Positions 9,147 to 17,961 of a stretch of 64,000 nucleotides of DNA are shown piece by piece. This stretch comes from Lacisediminihabitans sp046156175 (GTDB lineage: Bacteria > Actinomycetota > Actinomycetes > Actinomycetales > Microbacteriaceae), in assembly GCF_046156175.1 (NCBI RefSeq), contig NZ_JAYLVL010000001.1, forward strand, positions 310,001-374,000. Reading direction: 5' to 3'. Position 1 is the first letter of the stretch; every line of letters begins with the position of its first letter. Below the pieces are notes generated by a model, which saw nothing but the letters and a program-made list of their open reading frames with translations, had not been told where the DNA came from and ran no database searches. The position numbers and the translations under genes were made by a program.

Positions 9147-9598
9147 TGAGGAACTGGCGAGCTATTTTTTCGGGGTAGTTGAATTATTGACAGACGTTTC
9201 AAGCAGAAGCAAACGGGCAGAACAGGGTCGAAGTGGATATCGCGGTGCCCTCCCTTTTTTGTCACCCGATTCGTGTCAGCACTTCGGCCGACGTGGTGCC
9301 TGACCCCCAAACGGTGGACACCGGCCTCGTTTTCGGAACGCCTGGTGCGCGCGGCCAGGGCTCCTCGCGGCGGTATGAAAACAGCAGGTCAAACGCGCTA
9401 TCGTGCACACTGGCGCGACAAGGAAAACCAGGAAGTCGGCGGCGGGCCCTGCGAGTGCCCGCGCGGGGGGACAGAACGCCCCCTCCCCGAAAGGGGTACA
9501 GATATTCGCCGCGACGGGGGACGCTGAAAATCGATGAAATTAGTCCGAACGTTTACCGGTTGGAAACATCCCGGATGCCCGGCGCGAGCCGCGGCGAT
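9147..9598. other. Long intergenic control region upstream of the polysaccharide operon
   Basis: 452 bp with no credible gene, between the 3' end of glnE and the start of the GT2 gene. Both flanking genes read leftward, so this is the likely promoter and 5' leader of the polysaccharide operon. It contains AT-rich patches (about 9160-9215), a small CCCCGAAAGGGG hairpin (about 9487-9498) and a TTGACA-like hexamer on the opposite strand. No riboswitch family could be recognised. Confidence 0.5.
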
Positions 9599-12583
9599 TC
9601 AGCCGGTGGTCGGTCCGGGCACTTTCTCGACGCCGTAAAACCGCTTCTCGAAGACCGCTCGAGCCAGTCGGGTCAGTCGCAGGTAGTCCTCTTCCAGCTG
9701 GGTCGCCGAGCCCGGCGGATACTCGAGCAGTCGAGCGACGCCGTCGAGCTGCTGGCGGTCCGTGGGCAGCACATCAGTGGTCCGGGTCATCCAGAGCACC
9801 ATCGCCGACCGCACCCGGGAGGCGAAGATCCAGGCATCCCGCAACTTCGTGGCATCGCTGGTCGTCACGAACCCCTCGGTGCGGGCGACCTCGAGTGCCG
9901 AGAGCGTGGAGGTGGTTCTGAGGCCCGGCACCCTTGCGCCCTTCTGCAACTGGATGAGCTGCACGAACCACTCAACGTCGCTGAGCGAGCCGCGACCGAG
10001 CTTGAGATGCCGGGCGGGATCCGCCGCCTGAGGGAGCCGCTCCGACTCGACCCGGGCCTTGATGCGTTTAACCTCCCGCACGTCGTTCTCCGAGATGGAG
10101 GGGGGAAAACGCACACCGTCGGCGAGGGACTCGAAATCGGCGAGCAGCGCGGGGTCCCCCACGGCACCACGAGCACGAAGCAGGGCCTGCGCCTCCCAGG
10201 TGAGCGACCAGCGGGCGTAGTACGCCCGATAGGAGTCGAGCGATCGAACGACCGGCCCGTTCTTGCCCTCCGGTCGCAGGTCGATATCGAGGTCGAAGGG
10301 CAATCGCAGGTCTTCGGTGTGGCGGTTGAGCTCGCTGACGAGTTGCTTTGCCCGCGCGGCGGCCTCCTCGTCCGTGGCACCGGTGGCGCGATACACGAAG
10401 AGCACATCGGCGTCGGATCCGAATCCCAGCTCCTGGCCGCCATAGCGTCCCATTGCGACGATTCCGAACTCGATGCCGTCGTCCTTGGGTCGCACGGCGT
10501 CGAGTATTCCCGTGAGGAACGCCGTCGTCACGTCGGAGAGGGCCTTGCCGAGCTCCTCCACGTGCACGAGACCGAGGATGGCGCCGATGGCGAGTCGCAG
10601 CACTTCACGGCGGCGCAGAGTGCGCAGCGCGAGCGCAGCGGCCGCGATGTCGTCATGCCTCGCGAGGGTGGATGCCGTTTCGTCGAGCAGTGCCGCGAGC
10701 GAGCGTGGGGCGAGCTCCTCCTCCCGGTCGAACCAGGCGGCCGCCTCCGGGATGCGCTCGAGCAGCACTCCGACGAATCTGGCGGAGGACAGCACGCTGG
10801 TGAGGCGTTTGGCCGCGCCGGAGGAGTCGCGCAGCATTCGCAGGAACCAGTAGGACTCGCCGAGGTCGTCGCTGAGTCGCCGGAAGGCAAGGAGACCGTA
10901 GTCGGGGTCGGCGCCGTCAGCGAACCATTGGAGCATCACCGGCAGCAGGTGGCGCTGAATCGCGGCGCGACGAGACACTCCCCCGGTGAGCGCACCGATG
11001 TGCGCCAGTGCGCCCTTCGGATCGCGGAATCCGATCGCCGCGAGCCGCGCGACGGCCTGTTCGCTGCTCAATGCGAGGCCCTCATCGGGGAGGGCTGCAA
11101 CCGCCGAGAGCAAGGGACGATAGAACAACCGCTCGTGGAGGTTTCGAACCTCGTGCTTCGTGCGGTTCCACTGCTCGGTCAGGTCGCCGGCACCGGACGC
11201 GATACCGCTCGCGCGGGCGAGGATCCTCACGGCGTCAGGATCGCTCGGCATCAGGTGCGTTCGCCGGAGCTGAACCAGCTGGAGTCGGTGTTCGAGCAAC
11301 CGGAGAAAACGGTAGTCGCGCGAGAATTCCGCTGCCTCGACGCGCCCGATGTAGCCCTGTTCGGCGAGGGCGACCAGGGCGGGGAGGGTGGCACGTTGGC
11401 GAACCAGTTCGTCGGTCTGGCCGTGCACGAGTTGGAGTAGCTGGATGGTGAACTCCACGTCACGCAAGCCGCCCGGCCCCAGCTTGAGCTGGTAGTCGAG
11501 TTCGGCGCTCGGGATGTTGTCGGTCACCCGCTCCCGCATGCGCTGCACCCCCTCGACGAAGTTCTCGCGTGAGGCGCTCGACCACACCTTCGGTGCGACC
11601 GCGTCGACATAGCGCGCCCCGAGTTCGTCATCCCCGGCAAGGGGCCGGGCCTTGAGGAGCGCCTGGAACTCCCAACTCTTCGCCCAGCGGTCGTAGTAGG
11701 CGATGTGGGAGTCGAGGGTGCGCACGAGGGCGCCATCCTTGCCCTCCGGTCGCAGGTTGGCATCCACCTCCCACAGCGCGGGCTCCCGCGAGTAGTCGTG
11801 GATGCCCCTCATGGTCGCCATGGCCAGACGGGTCGCGATCTCGACCGCGCGGGAGTCGGTCACCTCATCGGAGCCCTCGGCGACGAAGATCACGTCGACA
11901 TCGCTCACGTAGTTGAGTTCCCGGGCGCCGGCCTTTCCCATGCCGATGATCGACAGACGGGTCGCCGCGACCTCCCCAGCGGGAAACCGTACGGTGGCGC
12001 GCGCCACCAGCAGCGCGGCGTCGAGAGCCGCCGCCGCCAGGTCGGCGAGTGCCGCCGCCACACTGTCGAGACTGTCGAGCGGATGCGCCTGTCCGAGATC
12101 CCACGCGGCGAGTTGCGTCACGTGGCGGCGATAACGCACCCGAAGTGCATCCCACGACGCCTCCTCGTTCGTCGCGTCGATCGAGGCGACCGACTCCGCC
12201 AGGTCGAGTCGATACGCCTCCGGGGTGAGCGGGCGGGCGAACGGCACCGTAAGCACCGAGAGCTCCTCCGGATGGCGCAACAGGAAGTCCGCGAGACCGG
12301 CCGAGGCTCCGAGCACACGGACCAGCCGATCGGCCGCGGAGATATCGCAGAGCACCGCTCTGGTCTCGGTCGGAGCCTGCCGTGCGAGCGTCGTGAGGAA
12401 GCGCAGAGCGCTGTCGGGATCCGCGGCATGGGCGAACAGGGGAAGGAGTCCTGTCGCGCTCAGGTCGCCGGCGTCTTCGCCGCCGAGGAGTTCATCCAGC
12501 TCGGCGAGCCGCACCACGGCGGGGTCGAGTTCAGCGAACCCGATCCTCGCGAGGTCGGTCAGGATGGATTGTTCGCGCGCCAT
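9599..12583 (-). CDS. glnE: Bifunctional glutamine synthetase adenylyltransferase/deadenylase
   Basis: A 994-aa enzyme that adenylylates and deadenylylates the regulatory tyrosine of GlnA. It has the two-domain repeat of the family. The N-terminal deadenylase nucleotidyltransferase carries GMGKAGARELNYVSDVDVIF (about residue 220-240), and the C-terminal adenylylase carries AMGRYGGQELGFGSDADVLF (about 715-735). Each is followed by a helical domain with an R-x-x-E-G-K-(D/N)-G motif (LRPEGKDGALVRTLDS and LRPEGKNGPVVRSLDS). It lies 37 bp downstream of glnA2 on the same strand, an arrangement usual in actinobacteria. The start at 12583 (MAREQS) gives the family length. Confidence 0.96.
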   Translation of the reverse strand: MAREQSILTDLARIGFAELDPAVVRLAELDELLGGEDAGDLSATGLLPLFAHAADPDSALRFLTTLARQAPTETRAVLCDISAADRLVRVLGASAGLADFLLRHPEELSVLTVPFARPLTPEAYRLDLAESVASIDATNEEASWDALRVRYRRHVTQLAAWDLGQAHPLDSLDSVAAALADLAAAALDAALLVARATVRFPAGEVAATRLSIIGMGKAGARELNYVSDVDVIFVAEGSDEVTDSRAVEIATRLAMATMRGIHDYSREPALWEVDANLRPEGKDGALVRTLDSHIAYYDRWAKSWEFQALLKARPLAGDDELGARYVDAVAPKVWSSASRENFVEGVQRMRERVTDNIPSAELDYQLKLGPGGLRDVEFTIQLLQLVHGQTDELVRQRATLPALVALAEQGYIGRVEAAEFSRDYRFLRLLEHRLQLVQLRRTHLMPSDPDAVRILARASGIASGAGDLTEQWNRTKHEVRNLHERLFYRPLLSAVAALPDEGLALSSEQAVARLAAIGFRDPKGALAHIGALTGGVSRRAAIQRHLLPVMLQWFADGADPDYGLLAFRRLSDDLGESYWFLRMLRDSSGAAKRLTSVLSSARFVGVLLERIPEAAAWFDREEELAPRSLAALLDETASTLARHDDIAAAALALRTLRRREVLRLAIGAILGLVHVEELGKALSDVTTAFLTGILDAVRPKDDGIEFGIVAMGRYGGQELGFGSDADVLFVYRATGATDEEAAARAKQLVSELNRHTEDLRLPFDLDIDLRPEGKNGPVVRSLDSYRAYYARWSLTWEAQALLRARGAVGDPALLADFESLADGVRFPPSISENDVREVKRIKARVESERLPQAADPARHLKLGRGSLSDVEWFVQLIQLQKGARVPGLRTTSTLSALEVARTEGFVTTSDATKLRDAWIFASRVRSAMVLWMTRTTDVLPTDRQQLDGVARLLEYPPGSATQLEEDYLRLTRLARAVFEKRFYGVEKVPGPTTG

Positions 12584-12619
12584 TGCCGTCGAGTCCTAAA
12601 CCCCAGATCCGGGATGCCG

Positions 12620-13975
12620 TTACAGCATCTCCAGGTTGCTCTTGAGCTCGTAGGGGGTGACCTGCGCGCGATACTCGCGCCATTCCTGGCGCTTGTTGAG
12701 GAGCACGAAGTTGAAGACCTGCTCGCCGAGGGTTTGAGCCACCAGCTCCGACTCCTCCATGAGTGAGACGGCGTGATCCAGGCTCGCGGGAAGCTGGCTG
12801 TAGCCGAGCGCCCGACGCTCGGCATCCGAGAGCTCCCACACGTTGTCTTCGGCTTCGGCGGGGAGCTCGTAGCCCTCTTCGATGCCCTTGAGCCCCGCAG
12901 CGAGCAGCAGCGAGAAGGCGAGATACGGGTTCGCCGCAGAGTCGATGGCACGGTACTCCACCCGTGCGCTCTGACCCTTGTTCGGCTTGTACAACGGCAC
13001 TCGCACGAGGGCGGAGCGGTTGTTGTGCCCCCAGGTAACGAAGCTCGGAGCCTCCCCGAGCTTGTTCTGGGACGATCCGCCCCAGAGCCGCTTGTAGGAG
13101 TTGACGAACTGGTTGGTCACAGCAGTGATCTCCGGCGCGTGGCGCAGAAGGCCAGCGATGAAGTGGCGCCCGATCTTGGAGAGCTGGTACTGCCCGGCGC
13201 CGTCATAGAACGCGTTTGTATCCCCCTCGAAGAGCGACATGTGAGTGTGCATCCCCGACCCTGGCTCGCCCGAGAGCGGCTTCGGCATGAACGTGGCGTA
13301 GACGCCCTGCTCGATGGCCACCTCCTTGATCACGGTGCGGAAGGTCATGATGTTGTCGGCGGTGGTGAGTGCGTCCGCATAGCGGAGGTCGATCTCGTTC
13401 TGGCCCGGGCCGGCCTCGTGGTGGCTGAACTCCACCGAGATGCCGAGGTCTTCGAGCATCCGCACCGAACGGCGACGGAAATCGTGCGCTGTGCCTCCCG
13501 GCACGTTGTCGAAGTAGCCGGCGCGGTCGACGGGCTGTGGGCCCTCCTCGCCGAACTGCGAGCTCTTGAGCAGGTAGAACTCGATCTCGGGGTGCGTGTA
13601 GAAGGTGAATCCCCGCTCCGCTGCGGTCGCGAGCGTGCGCTTCAGCACGTTGCGCGGGTCCGCGACGGCCGGCTGACCATCGGGCGTCATGATGTCGCAG
13701 AACATGCGGGCTGTTGGGTCGATCTCTCCACGCCACGGCAGGATCTGGAACGTCGCCGGATCCGGATGCGCGAGCACGTCGGCCTCGTAGGAGCGGGTGA
13801 GGCCCTCGATCGCCGAGCCGTCGAATCCGAGGCCCTCGGCGAAGGCGCCCTCGACCTCCGCGGGAGCGATCGCGACGGACTTGAGAGTACCGACGACATC
13901 CGTGAACCAGAGGCGGATGAACTTGACGCCGCGTTCTTCGATGGTGCGGAGAACGAAGTCGCGCTGCTTGTCCAT
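12620..13975 (-). CDS. glnA2: Second class I glutamine synthetase (GlnA2-type)
   Basis: A 451-aa glutamine synthetase paralogue, shorter than GlnA. It retains the catalytic motifs (FTDVVGTLKSVAI, YTHPEIEFYLL, HHEAGPGQNEID, GSGMHTHMSLF, NNRSALVRVP). At the position of the adenylylated tyrosine it reads DNVWELSDAERR, so Trp replaces Tyr and GlnE should not be able to modify it. Such GlnA2 enzymes in other actinobacteria act as unregulated or alternative synthetases. The ATG at 13975 follows AGAGGAG by a few bases; the longer open frame overlaps nadE. The gene is upstream of glnE on the same strand and divergent from nadE. Confidence 0.93.
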   Translation of the reverse strand: MDKQRDFVLRTIEERGVKFIRLWFTDVVGTLKSVAIAPAEVEGAFAEGLGFDGSAIEGLTRSYEADVLAHPDPATFQILPWRGEIDPTARMFCDIMTPDGQPAVADPRNVLKRTLATAAERGFTFYTHPEIEFYLLKSSQFGEEGPQPVDRAGYFDNVPGGTAHDFRRRSVRMLEDLGISVEFSHHEAGPGQNEIDLRYADALTTADNIMTFRTVIKEVAIEQGVYATFMPKPLSGEPGSGMHTHMSLFEGDTNAFYDGAGQYQLSKIGRHFIAGLLRHAPEITAVTNQFVNSYKRLWGGSSQNKLGEAPSFVTWGHNNRSALVRVPLYKPNKGQSARVEYRAIDSAANPYLAFSLLLAAGLKGIEEGYELPAEAEDNVWELSDAERRALGYSQLPASLDHAVSLMEESELVAQTLGEQVFNFVLLNKRQEWREYRAQVTPYELKSNLEML

Positions 13976-14033
13976 GGGCTCCTCTTGTTGCTCGTTCCGG
14001 GGCGATTCCTCCCCGGCTATTAGGCTAGTGGCT

Positions 14034-15782
14034 ATGCCCCGACTCCGCTTGGCGCTTGGCCAAACCAACCCCATCGTCGGCGATCTGGTCGGCAATTCCG
14101 AACAGATTCTCGACGCCGCCCGTCGCGCCTCAGCCCAGGGGGCAGACCTGCTCGCTGTCGGGGAGATGGCGATCAGCGGCTACCCCATCGAAGACCTTGC
14201 GTCGAGGCCGAGCTTCCTCGCCGACTGCCACGACGCGGTGCAGAACCTCGCCAAAGAGTTGCAGGATGCCGGTCTGGGCGATCTCGCCGTGATCGTCGGG
14301 CATCCGGATGGCCCCTTCGAGCCGCGTCTGCTCGGCACGAGCAACGCGCCGACCGCGATCGCACAGAACTGCGCGAGCGTGATCCAGCACGGGCACGTGA
14401 CCGCCCGTTACGCCAAGCACCACCTTCCCAACTACTCGGTGTTCGACGAGTACCGCATCTTCATCCCGGGCGACGAGCTTCTGGTGCTGCGGATCAAGGG
14501 TGTGGATGTCGCGGTGATCGTCTGCGAGGACCTCTGGCGCGACGGGGGTCCGGTCGGCCGGGTTCTCGATGCCGACGCCGGTCTGCTCGTGGTGATCAAC
14601 GCCTCGCCGTTCGAACGTGACAAGGACGAGGTTCGCCTGCCGCTGGTCACCCGTCGGGCGGTCGAGACCAACACCACCGTCGCGTACGTCAATATCGTCG
14701 GCGGGCAGGACGACCTGGTCTTCGACGGCGACAGCGTGGTGGTGGATGGCGCGGGTACCATCCTCGCGCGCGCGCCCCAGTTCGCCGAGCACCTGCTCGT
14801 CGTCGACCTCGAGGTCTCCCCCGCGGCGGACTTCTCGTCGGCGGCGGGCGCAGAACTCCCCCGAAACGTCAAGCGGGTCACCCTCGCCGACGGACCGGAC
14901 CAGAAGCCGCCCCTTGATGCGGACCTCGCCACCCTCCCGGATGATCGCGAACAGGTGTGGAACGCCCTCGTGCTCGGCCTCCGCGACTACGTGGGCAAGA
15001 ACGGCTTCCGCTCGGTGATCCTCGGGTTGTCCGGCGGCATCGACTCCGCGGTCTGCGCGGCGATCGCCGCCGACGCGCTCGGCGCTGACCGGGTCTGGGG
15101 CGTCAGCATGCCGAGTCGCTACAGCTCCGACCACTCGCGCTCCGACGCCGACGATCTGGCCGACAACATCGGGTTGCACTACTCGACCGAAGCCATCGCC
15201 GACCTCGTGCTGCCGATCGAGACCCAGCTGAAACTCACCGGCACCGCCGCCGAGAACGTGCAGGCGCGCATCCGCGGCATCATCCTGATGGGGCTGTCGA
15301 ACCTCGATGGCCATCTCGTGCTCACCACGGGAAACAAGACCGAGCTCTCGGTGGGGTACTCCACCATCTACGGCGACTCCGCCGGCGGGTTCGCTCCCAT
15401 CAAAGACGTGCCGAAGATGCTCGTCTGGGAGTTGGCCCGGTGGCGCAATGATGCCGCGACCGAGCGCGGCGAGGTTCCCCCGATCCCCGCGAATTCGATC
15501 GACAAGCCACCGAGTGCCGAGTTGCGTCCCGACCAGACGGACCAGGATTCCCTTCCTCCCTACGAAGTTCTCGACGCCATCCTCGACGCCTACATCACCC
15601 GCGCGCTCGGCCGGGAGGATGTCATCGCTCTCGGCTTCGACGAGGAGACCGTCGACTTCGTGACGAAGCTGGTCGACCACTCCGAGTGGAAGCGCCGACA
15701 GGGCGCCATCGGCCCCAAGATCAGTCACATGGCCTTCGGTCGCGATCGCCGGCTGCCGATCACGTACCGACCGACCCTCTAG
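14034..15782 (+). CDS. nadE: Glutamine-dependent NAD+ synthetase
   Basis: A 582-aa two-domain enzyme that makes NAD+ from nicotinate adenine dinucleotide, ATP and glutamine. The N-terminal nitrilase-like amidase has the Glu-Lys-Cys triad: GEMAISGYP (Glu), AKHHLPNYSVFDE (Lys) and VICEDLWRDGG (Cys). The C-terminal ammonia-dependent synthetase has the pyrophosphate loop LGLSGGIDSAV (about residue 330) and TTGNKTELSVGYSTIYGD. The ATG at 14034 is immediately preceded by TATTAGGCTAG, a possible -10 for a near-leaderless mRNA. Divergent from glnA2, it links glutamine supply to cofactor synthesis; panB follows 24 bp later. Confidence 0.96.
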   Translation: MPRLRLALGQTNPIVGDLVGNSEQILDAARRASAQGADLLAVGEMAISGYPIEDLASRPSFLADCHDAVQNLAKELQDAGLGDLAVIVGHPDGPFEPRLLGTSNAPTAIAQNCASVIQHGHVTARYAKHHLPNYSVFDEYRIFIPGDELLVLRIKGVDVAVIVCEDLWRDGGPVGRVLDADAGLLVVINASPFERDKDEVRLPLVTRRAVETNTTVAYVNIVGGQDDLVFDGDSVVVDGAGTILARAPQFAEHLLVVDLEVSPAADFSSAAGAELPRNVKRVTLADGPDQKPPLDADLATLPDDREQVWNALVLGLRDYVGKNGFRSVILGLSGGIDSAVCAAIAADALGADRVWGVSMPSRYSSDHSRSDADDLADNIGLHYSTEAIADLVLPIETQLKLTGTAAENVQARIRGIILMGLSNLDGHLVLTTGNKTELSVGYSTIYGDSAGGFAPIKDVPKMLVWELARWRNDAATERGEVPPIPANSIDKPPSAELRPDQTDQDSLPPYEVLDAILDAYITRALGREDVIALGFDEETVDFVTKLVDHSEWKRRQGAIGPKISHMAFGRDRRLPITYRPTL

Positions 15783-15793
15783 CGGCCCGAGGC

Positions 15794-15799
15794 TAGGAT
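15794..15799 (+). promoter_or_regulatory. -10 box of leaderless panB
   Basis: TAGGAT ends exactly 7 nt before the panB ATG (15807) and begins 12 bp after the nadE stop, suggesting a separate leaderless promoter for panB. Confidence 0.5.
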
Positions 15800-15806
15800 T
15801 GCGCGC

Positions 15807-16643
15807 ATGACCGACCCCACCGCTGCGGCGACCCAGGCGAACCTCAAGAGAGTGCGAACGCGACACTTCCAGAGCGCGAAAGAGAACGGTGTGAAGATCA
15901 CCGGCCTCACGAGCTACGACCAGCTCACGGCATCCATCTTCGACGCGGCGGGGATCGACTTCCTGCTCGTGGGCGACTCCGCCGGCAACAACGTGCTCGG
16001 TTACGAGACCACTCTGCCCGTGACCGTGGAGGACCTCATCCCGCTCACGCGGGCGGTCGCCGGGGCGGTGACCCGGGCCTTCGTCGTCGCCGACATGCCG
16101 TTCGGCTCCTACGAGACCGGGCCGGACGAGGCGCTGCACACGGCGTTCCGGTTCATGAAGGAGACGCACGCGCATGCCGTGAAGTTCGAGGGCGGGGTGC
16201 GCAGCGCAGAGCAGATCCGCCGCATCGTCTCCGCGGGAATCCCCGTGATGGGTCACATCGGTTTCACCCCCCAGAGCGAGCACGGTCTCGGGGGCCACAT
16301 CATCCAGGGGCGCGGCGAAGGGGCCGAACAGCTCCTCGCCGACGCCCACGCCGTGGAGGACGCAGGAGCTTTCGCCGTCGTGCTCGAGATGGTGCCCTCC
16401 CTCATCGCGAAGCAGGTCACCGAGGAGTTGCGCATCCCCACCATCGGGGTCGGGGCCGGCCCGCATGTGGATGGCCAGCTTCTAGTCTGGACGGACTGGG
16501 CCGGCCTCACCGTCGGCCGCATCCCCAAGTTCGTCAAGCGCTATGCGAACCTCAGCGGCGTTCTGACGGATGCCGCGAAGGAATACATCGCGGATGTCGC
16601 GGGCGGCGAGTACCCGGCCGCGGAGCACGAGTACACGGACTAG
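15807..16643 (+). CDS. panB: 3-methyl-2-oxobutanoate hydroxymethyltransferase
   Basis: A 278-aa TIM-barrel enzyme catalysing the first committed step of pantothenate synthesis: transfer of a hydroxymethyl group from 5,10-methylene-THF to 2-oxoisovalerate, making ketopantoate. Family motifs are ITGLTSYDQLTA, LLVGDSAGNNVLG (metal-binding Asp), VADMPFGSY, KFEGG, IPVMGHIGFTPQ and IGVGAGPHVDGQLLVWTD. The protein starts a few residues before the conserved region, as is normal. It follows nadE on the same strand, so two cofactor genes are adjacent, although a -10 box in the short gap suggests independent transcription. Confidence 0.96.
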   Translation: MTDPTAAATQANLKRVRTRHFQSAKENGVKITGLTSYDQLTASIFDAAGIDFLLVGDSAGNNVLGYETTLPVTVEDLIPLTRAVAGAVTRAFVVADMPFGSYETGPDEALHTAFRFMKETHAHAVKFEGGVRSAEQIRRIVSAGIPVMGHIGFTPQSEHGLGGHIIQGRGEGAEQLLADAHAVEDAGAFAVVLEMVPSLIAKQVTEELRIPTIGVGAGPHVDGQLLVWTDWAGLTVGRIPKFVKRYANLSGVLTDAAKEYIADVAGGEYPAAEHEYTD

Positions 16644-16664
16644 GGGCAACGGCTGCGGGTGCTG

Positions 16665-16679
16665 GCCAGGGACCCTGGC
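16665..16679. repeat. Short palindrome after panB
   Basis: GCCAGGG-A-CCCTGGC, with perfect 7-bp arms and a 1-nt centre, in a stretch of repeated CTGGC/GCCAG words (16661-16720) following the panB stop. It could contribute to termination but has no T-tract. Confidence 0.4.
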
Positions 16680-16793
16680 TGGGATTCCTGGCCGGGGTTG
16701 CCAGCTGCGTGCCTGGCAGGGGTGATAAACGGGGACCGTGCCGCGCCACTCGCTCCACTCTCCCTCCGCTACCGCCCTCTTCGCGCCAGTGTG

Positions 16794-16829
16794 TGACACG
16801 CGCGCCCGGAATTCTGGGCGCACGTGTCA
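16794..16829. terminator. Bidirectional hairpin between panB and the 56-aa gene
   Basis: A 14-bp near-perfect stem with one mismatch: TGACACGCGCGCCC and GGGCGCACGTGTCA around an 8-nt loop containing GAATTC. It lies between two convergent genes and probably limits read-through in both directions. The CACGTGTC half recurs at other intergenic sites (26980 and 27205-27264). Confidence 0.55.
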
Positions 16830-16850
16830 CCCCCGTGCGCCAGGGGTGCG

Positions 16851-17021
16851 TCAGTCGTTCTTCGCGTCTTCCTCTGCCCACTTGCGGGCGCGTTCGGCGA
16901 TGATCTCGGGAGCCCGGGCGGCATCCTCCCGGGTGTCGAACGGTCCGTCCAGCTCCGAAGCAAGCGACTGCTTGCCCTCCTCCACCTCGTGGGTGCGGGT
17001 GTTGTAATACCACTGCGTCAT
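16851..17021 (-). CDS. Small SPOR-like/map-associated protein
   Basis: A 56-aa acidic protein (MTQWYYNTRTHEVEEGKQS start) with a WYYN-T-HEVEEG segment and a DTREDAARAPEIIAERARKW helix. Similar ~60-aa proteins, sometimes labelled SPOR-domain proteins, lie next to methionine aminopeptidase genes in many actinobacteria; the function is unknown. The ATG at 17021 is preceded by AAGGAGT at about 6 nt. Longer in-frame extensions overlap the divergent map promoter and are unlikely. It is divergent from map, with 34 bp between the two starts. Confidence 0.75.
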   Translation of the reverse strand: MTQWYYNTRTHEVEEGKQSLASELDGPFDTREDAARAPEIIAERARKWAEEDAKND

Positions 17022-17042
17022 GAATGACTCCTTGCTCGCCAC

Positions 17043-17048
17043 TAAAAT
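17043..17048 (+). promoter_or_regulatory. -10 box of leaderless map
   Basis: TAAAAT ends exactly 7 nt before the ATG at 17056, with no Shine-Dalgarno between, which fits a leaderless transcript. Confidence 0.55.
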
Positions 17049-17055
17049 TACTCCC

Positions 17056-17922
17056 ATGCCCAAGGATTCCAATGGCCACCTGGTTGCGGGGCGCGTCTCT
17101 CCCGCTCGTTTCGTGCCGAGGCACATCGTGCGTCCCGAATACGTCTGGAAAGCCGCACCCTCCCGATTCACCGGGTCGGACATCTACGACGCGGAGGCGG
17201 TCGGCCGCATCCGCGAATCGGGCCGGATCGCGGCGGATGCGATCGCCCTCGTCGGCGAACACGTGCGAGCCGGAATCACCACAGACGAACTGGATGTCAT
17301 CGGCCACGACTACATGGTGGCCAACGACTCCTACCCCTCGACTCTCGGCTACCGCGGCTTCCCCAAATCGCTCTGCAGTTCGGTGAACGAGGTGATCTGC
17401 CATGGCATCCCCGATGACACCGTGCTCGAAGACGGTGACATCGTGAACATCGACATCACCGCATTCAAGAACGGCGTGCACGGCGACAGCAACCAGACCT
17501 TCATCGTCGGTCAGGCGGCACCGCAGGTGGCTGAGCTGGTCGAACGCACGCGCGAGTCGCTCAACAGAGGCATCAAGGCTGTGGCGCCCGGCCGGGAGAT
17601 CAATGTCATCGGACGCGCCATCGAGTCCTACGCGCGCCGTTTCGACTACGGCGTCGTCAGGGACTTCACCGGCCACGGCGTCGGGGAGGCATTTCACTCC
17701 GGCCTGATCATTCCCCACTACGACGCCGCCCCCTCCTATGCCACGGAGATAGAAGTGGGTATGGTCTTCACGATCGAGCCGATGCTCACCCTCGGGGGCA
17801 TCGAATGGGAGATGTGGGAAGACGACTGGACCGTCGTCACCAAAGACCGCAGCATCACCGCCCAGTTCGAGCACACCATGGTCGTGACCGAGCGCGGCGC
17901 GGAAGTACTGACACTCCCCTGA
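17056..17922 (+). CDS. map: Type I methionine aminopeptidase
   Basis: A 288-aa cytoplasmic enzyme removing N-terminal methionine from new proteins. The five metal ligands are visible: the two Asp in DIVNIDITAF...GDSNQTF, His in GHGVGEAFHSG, Glu in FTIEPML and Glu in QFEHTMVV. The N-terminal ~45 residues (with PRHIVRPEYVWK) form the short extension seen in actinobacterial enzymes, without a zinc-finger motif. The start at MPKDSNG was chosen because the earlier in-frame ATG at 17020 overlaps the divergent gene, and because the -10 box points to a leaderless start. ppgK follows 39 bp later. Confidence 0.95.
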   Translation: MPKDSNGHLVAGRVSPARFVPRHIVRPEYVWKAAPSRFTGSDIYDAEAVGRIRESGRIAADAIALVGEHVRAGITTDELDVIGHDYMVANDSYPSTLGYRGFPKSLCSSVNEVICHGIPDDTVLEDGDIVNIDITAFKNGVHGDSNQTFIVGQAAPQVAELVERTRESLNRGIKAVAPGREINVIGRAIESYARRFDYGVVRDFTGHGVGEAFHSGLIIPHYDAAPSYATEIEVGMVFTIEPMLTLGGIEWEMWEDDWTVVTKDRSITAQFEHTMVVTERGAEVLTLP

Positions 17923-17961
17923 GCTGCTTCCGGCAGAACAATCTATGAAGAGAATGGCAAG

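Noticed and set aside
9233..11440. 735-codon open frame antisense to glnE
   Set aside because: GC-rich third positions of glnE keep the complementary frame open. The translated sequence is Arg/Glu/Gly-rich with no family motif, whereas glnE has full motif support.
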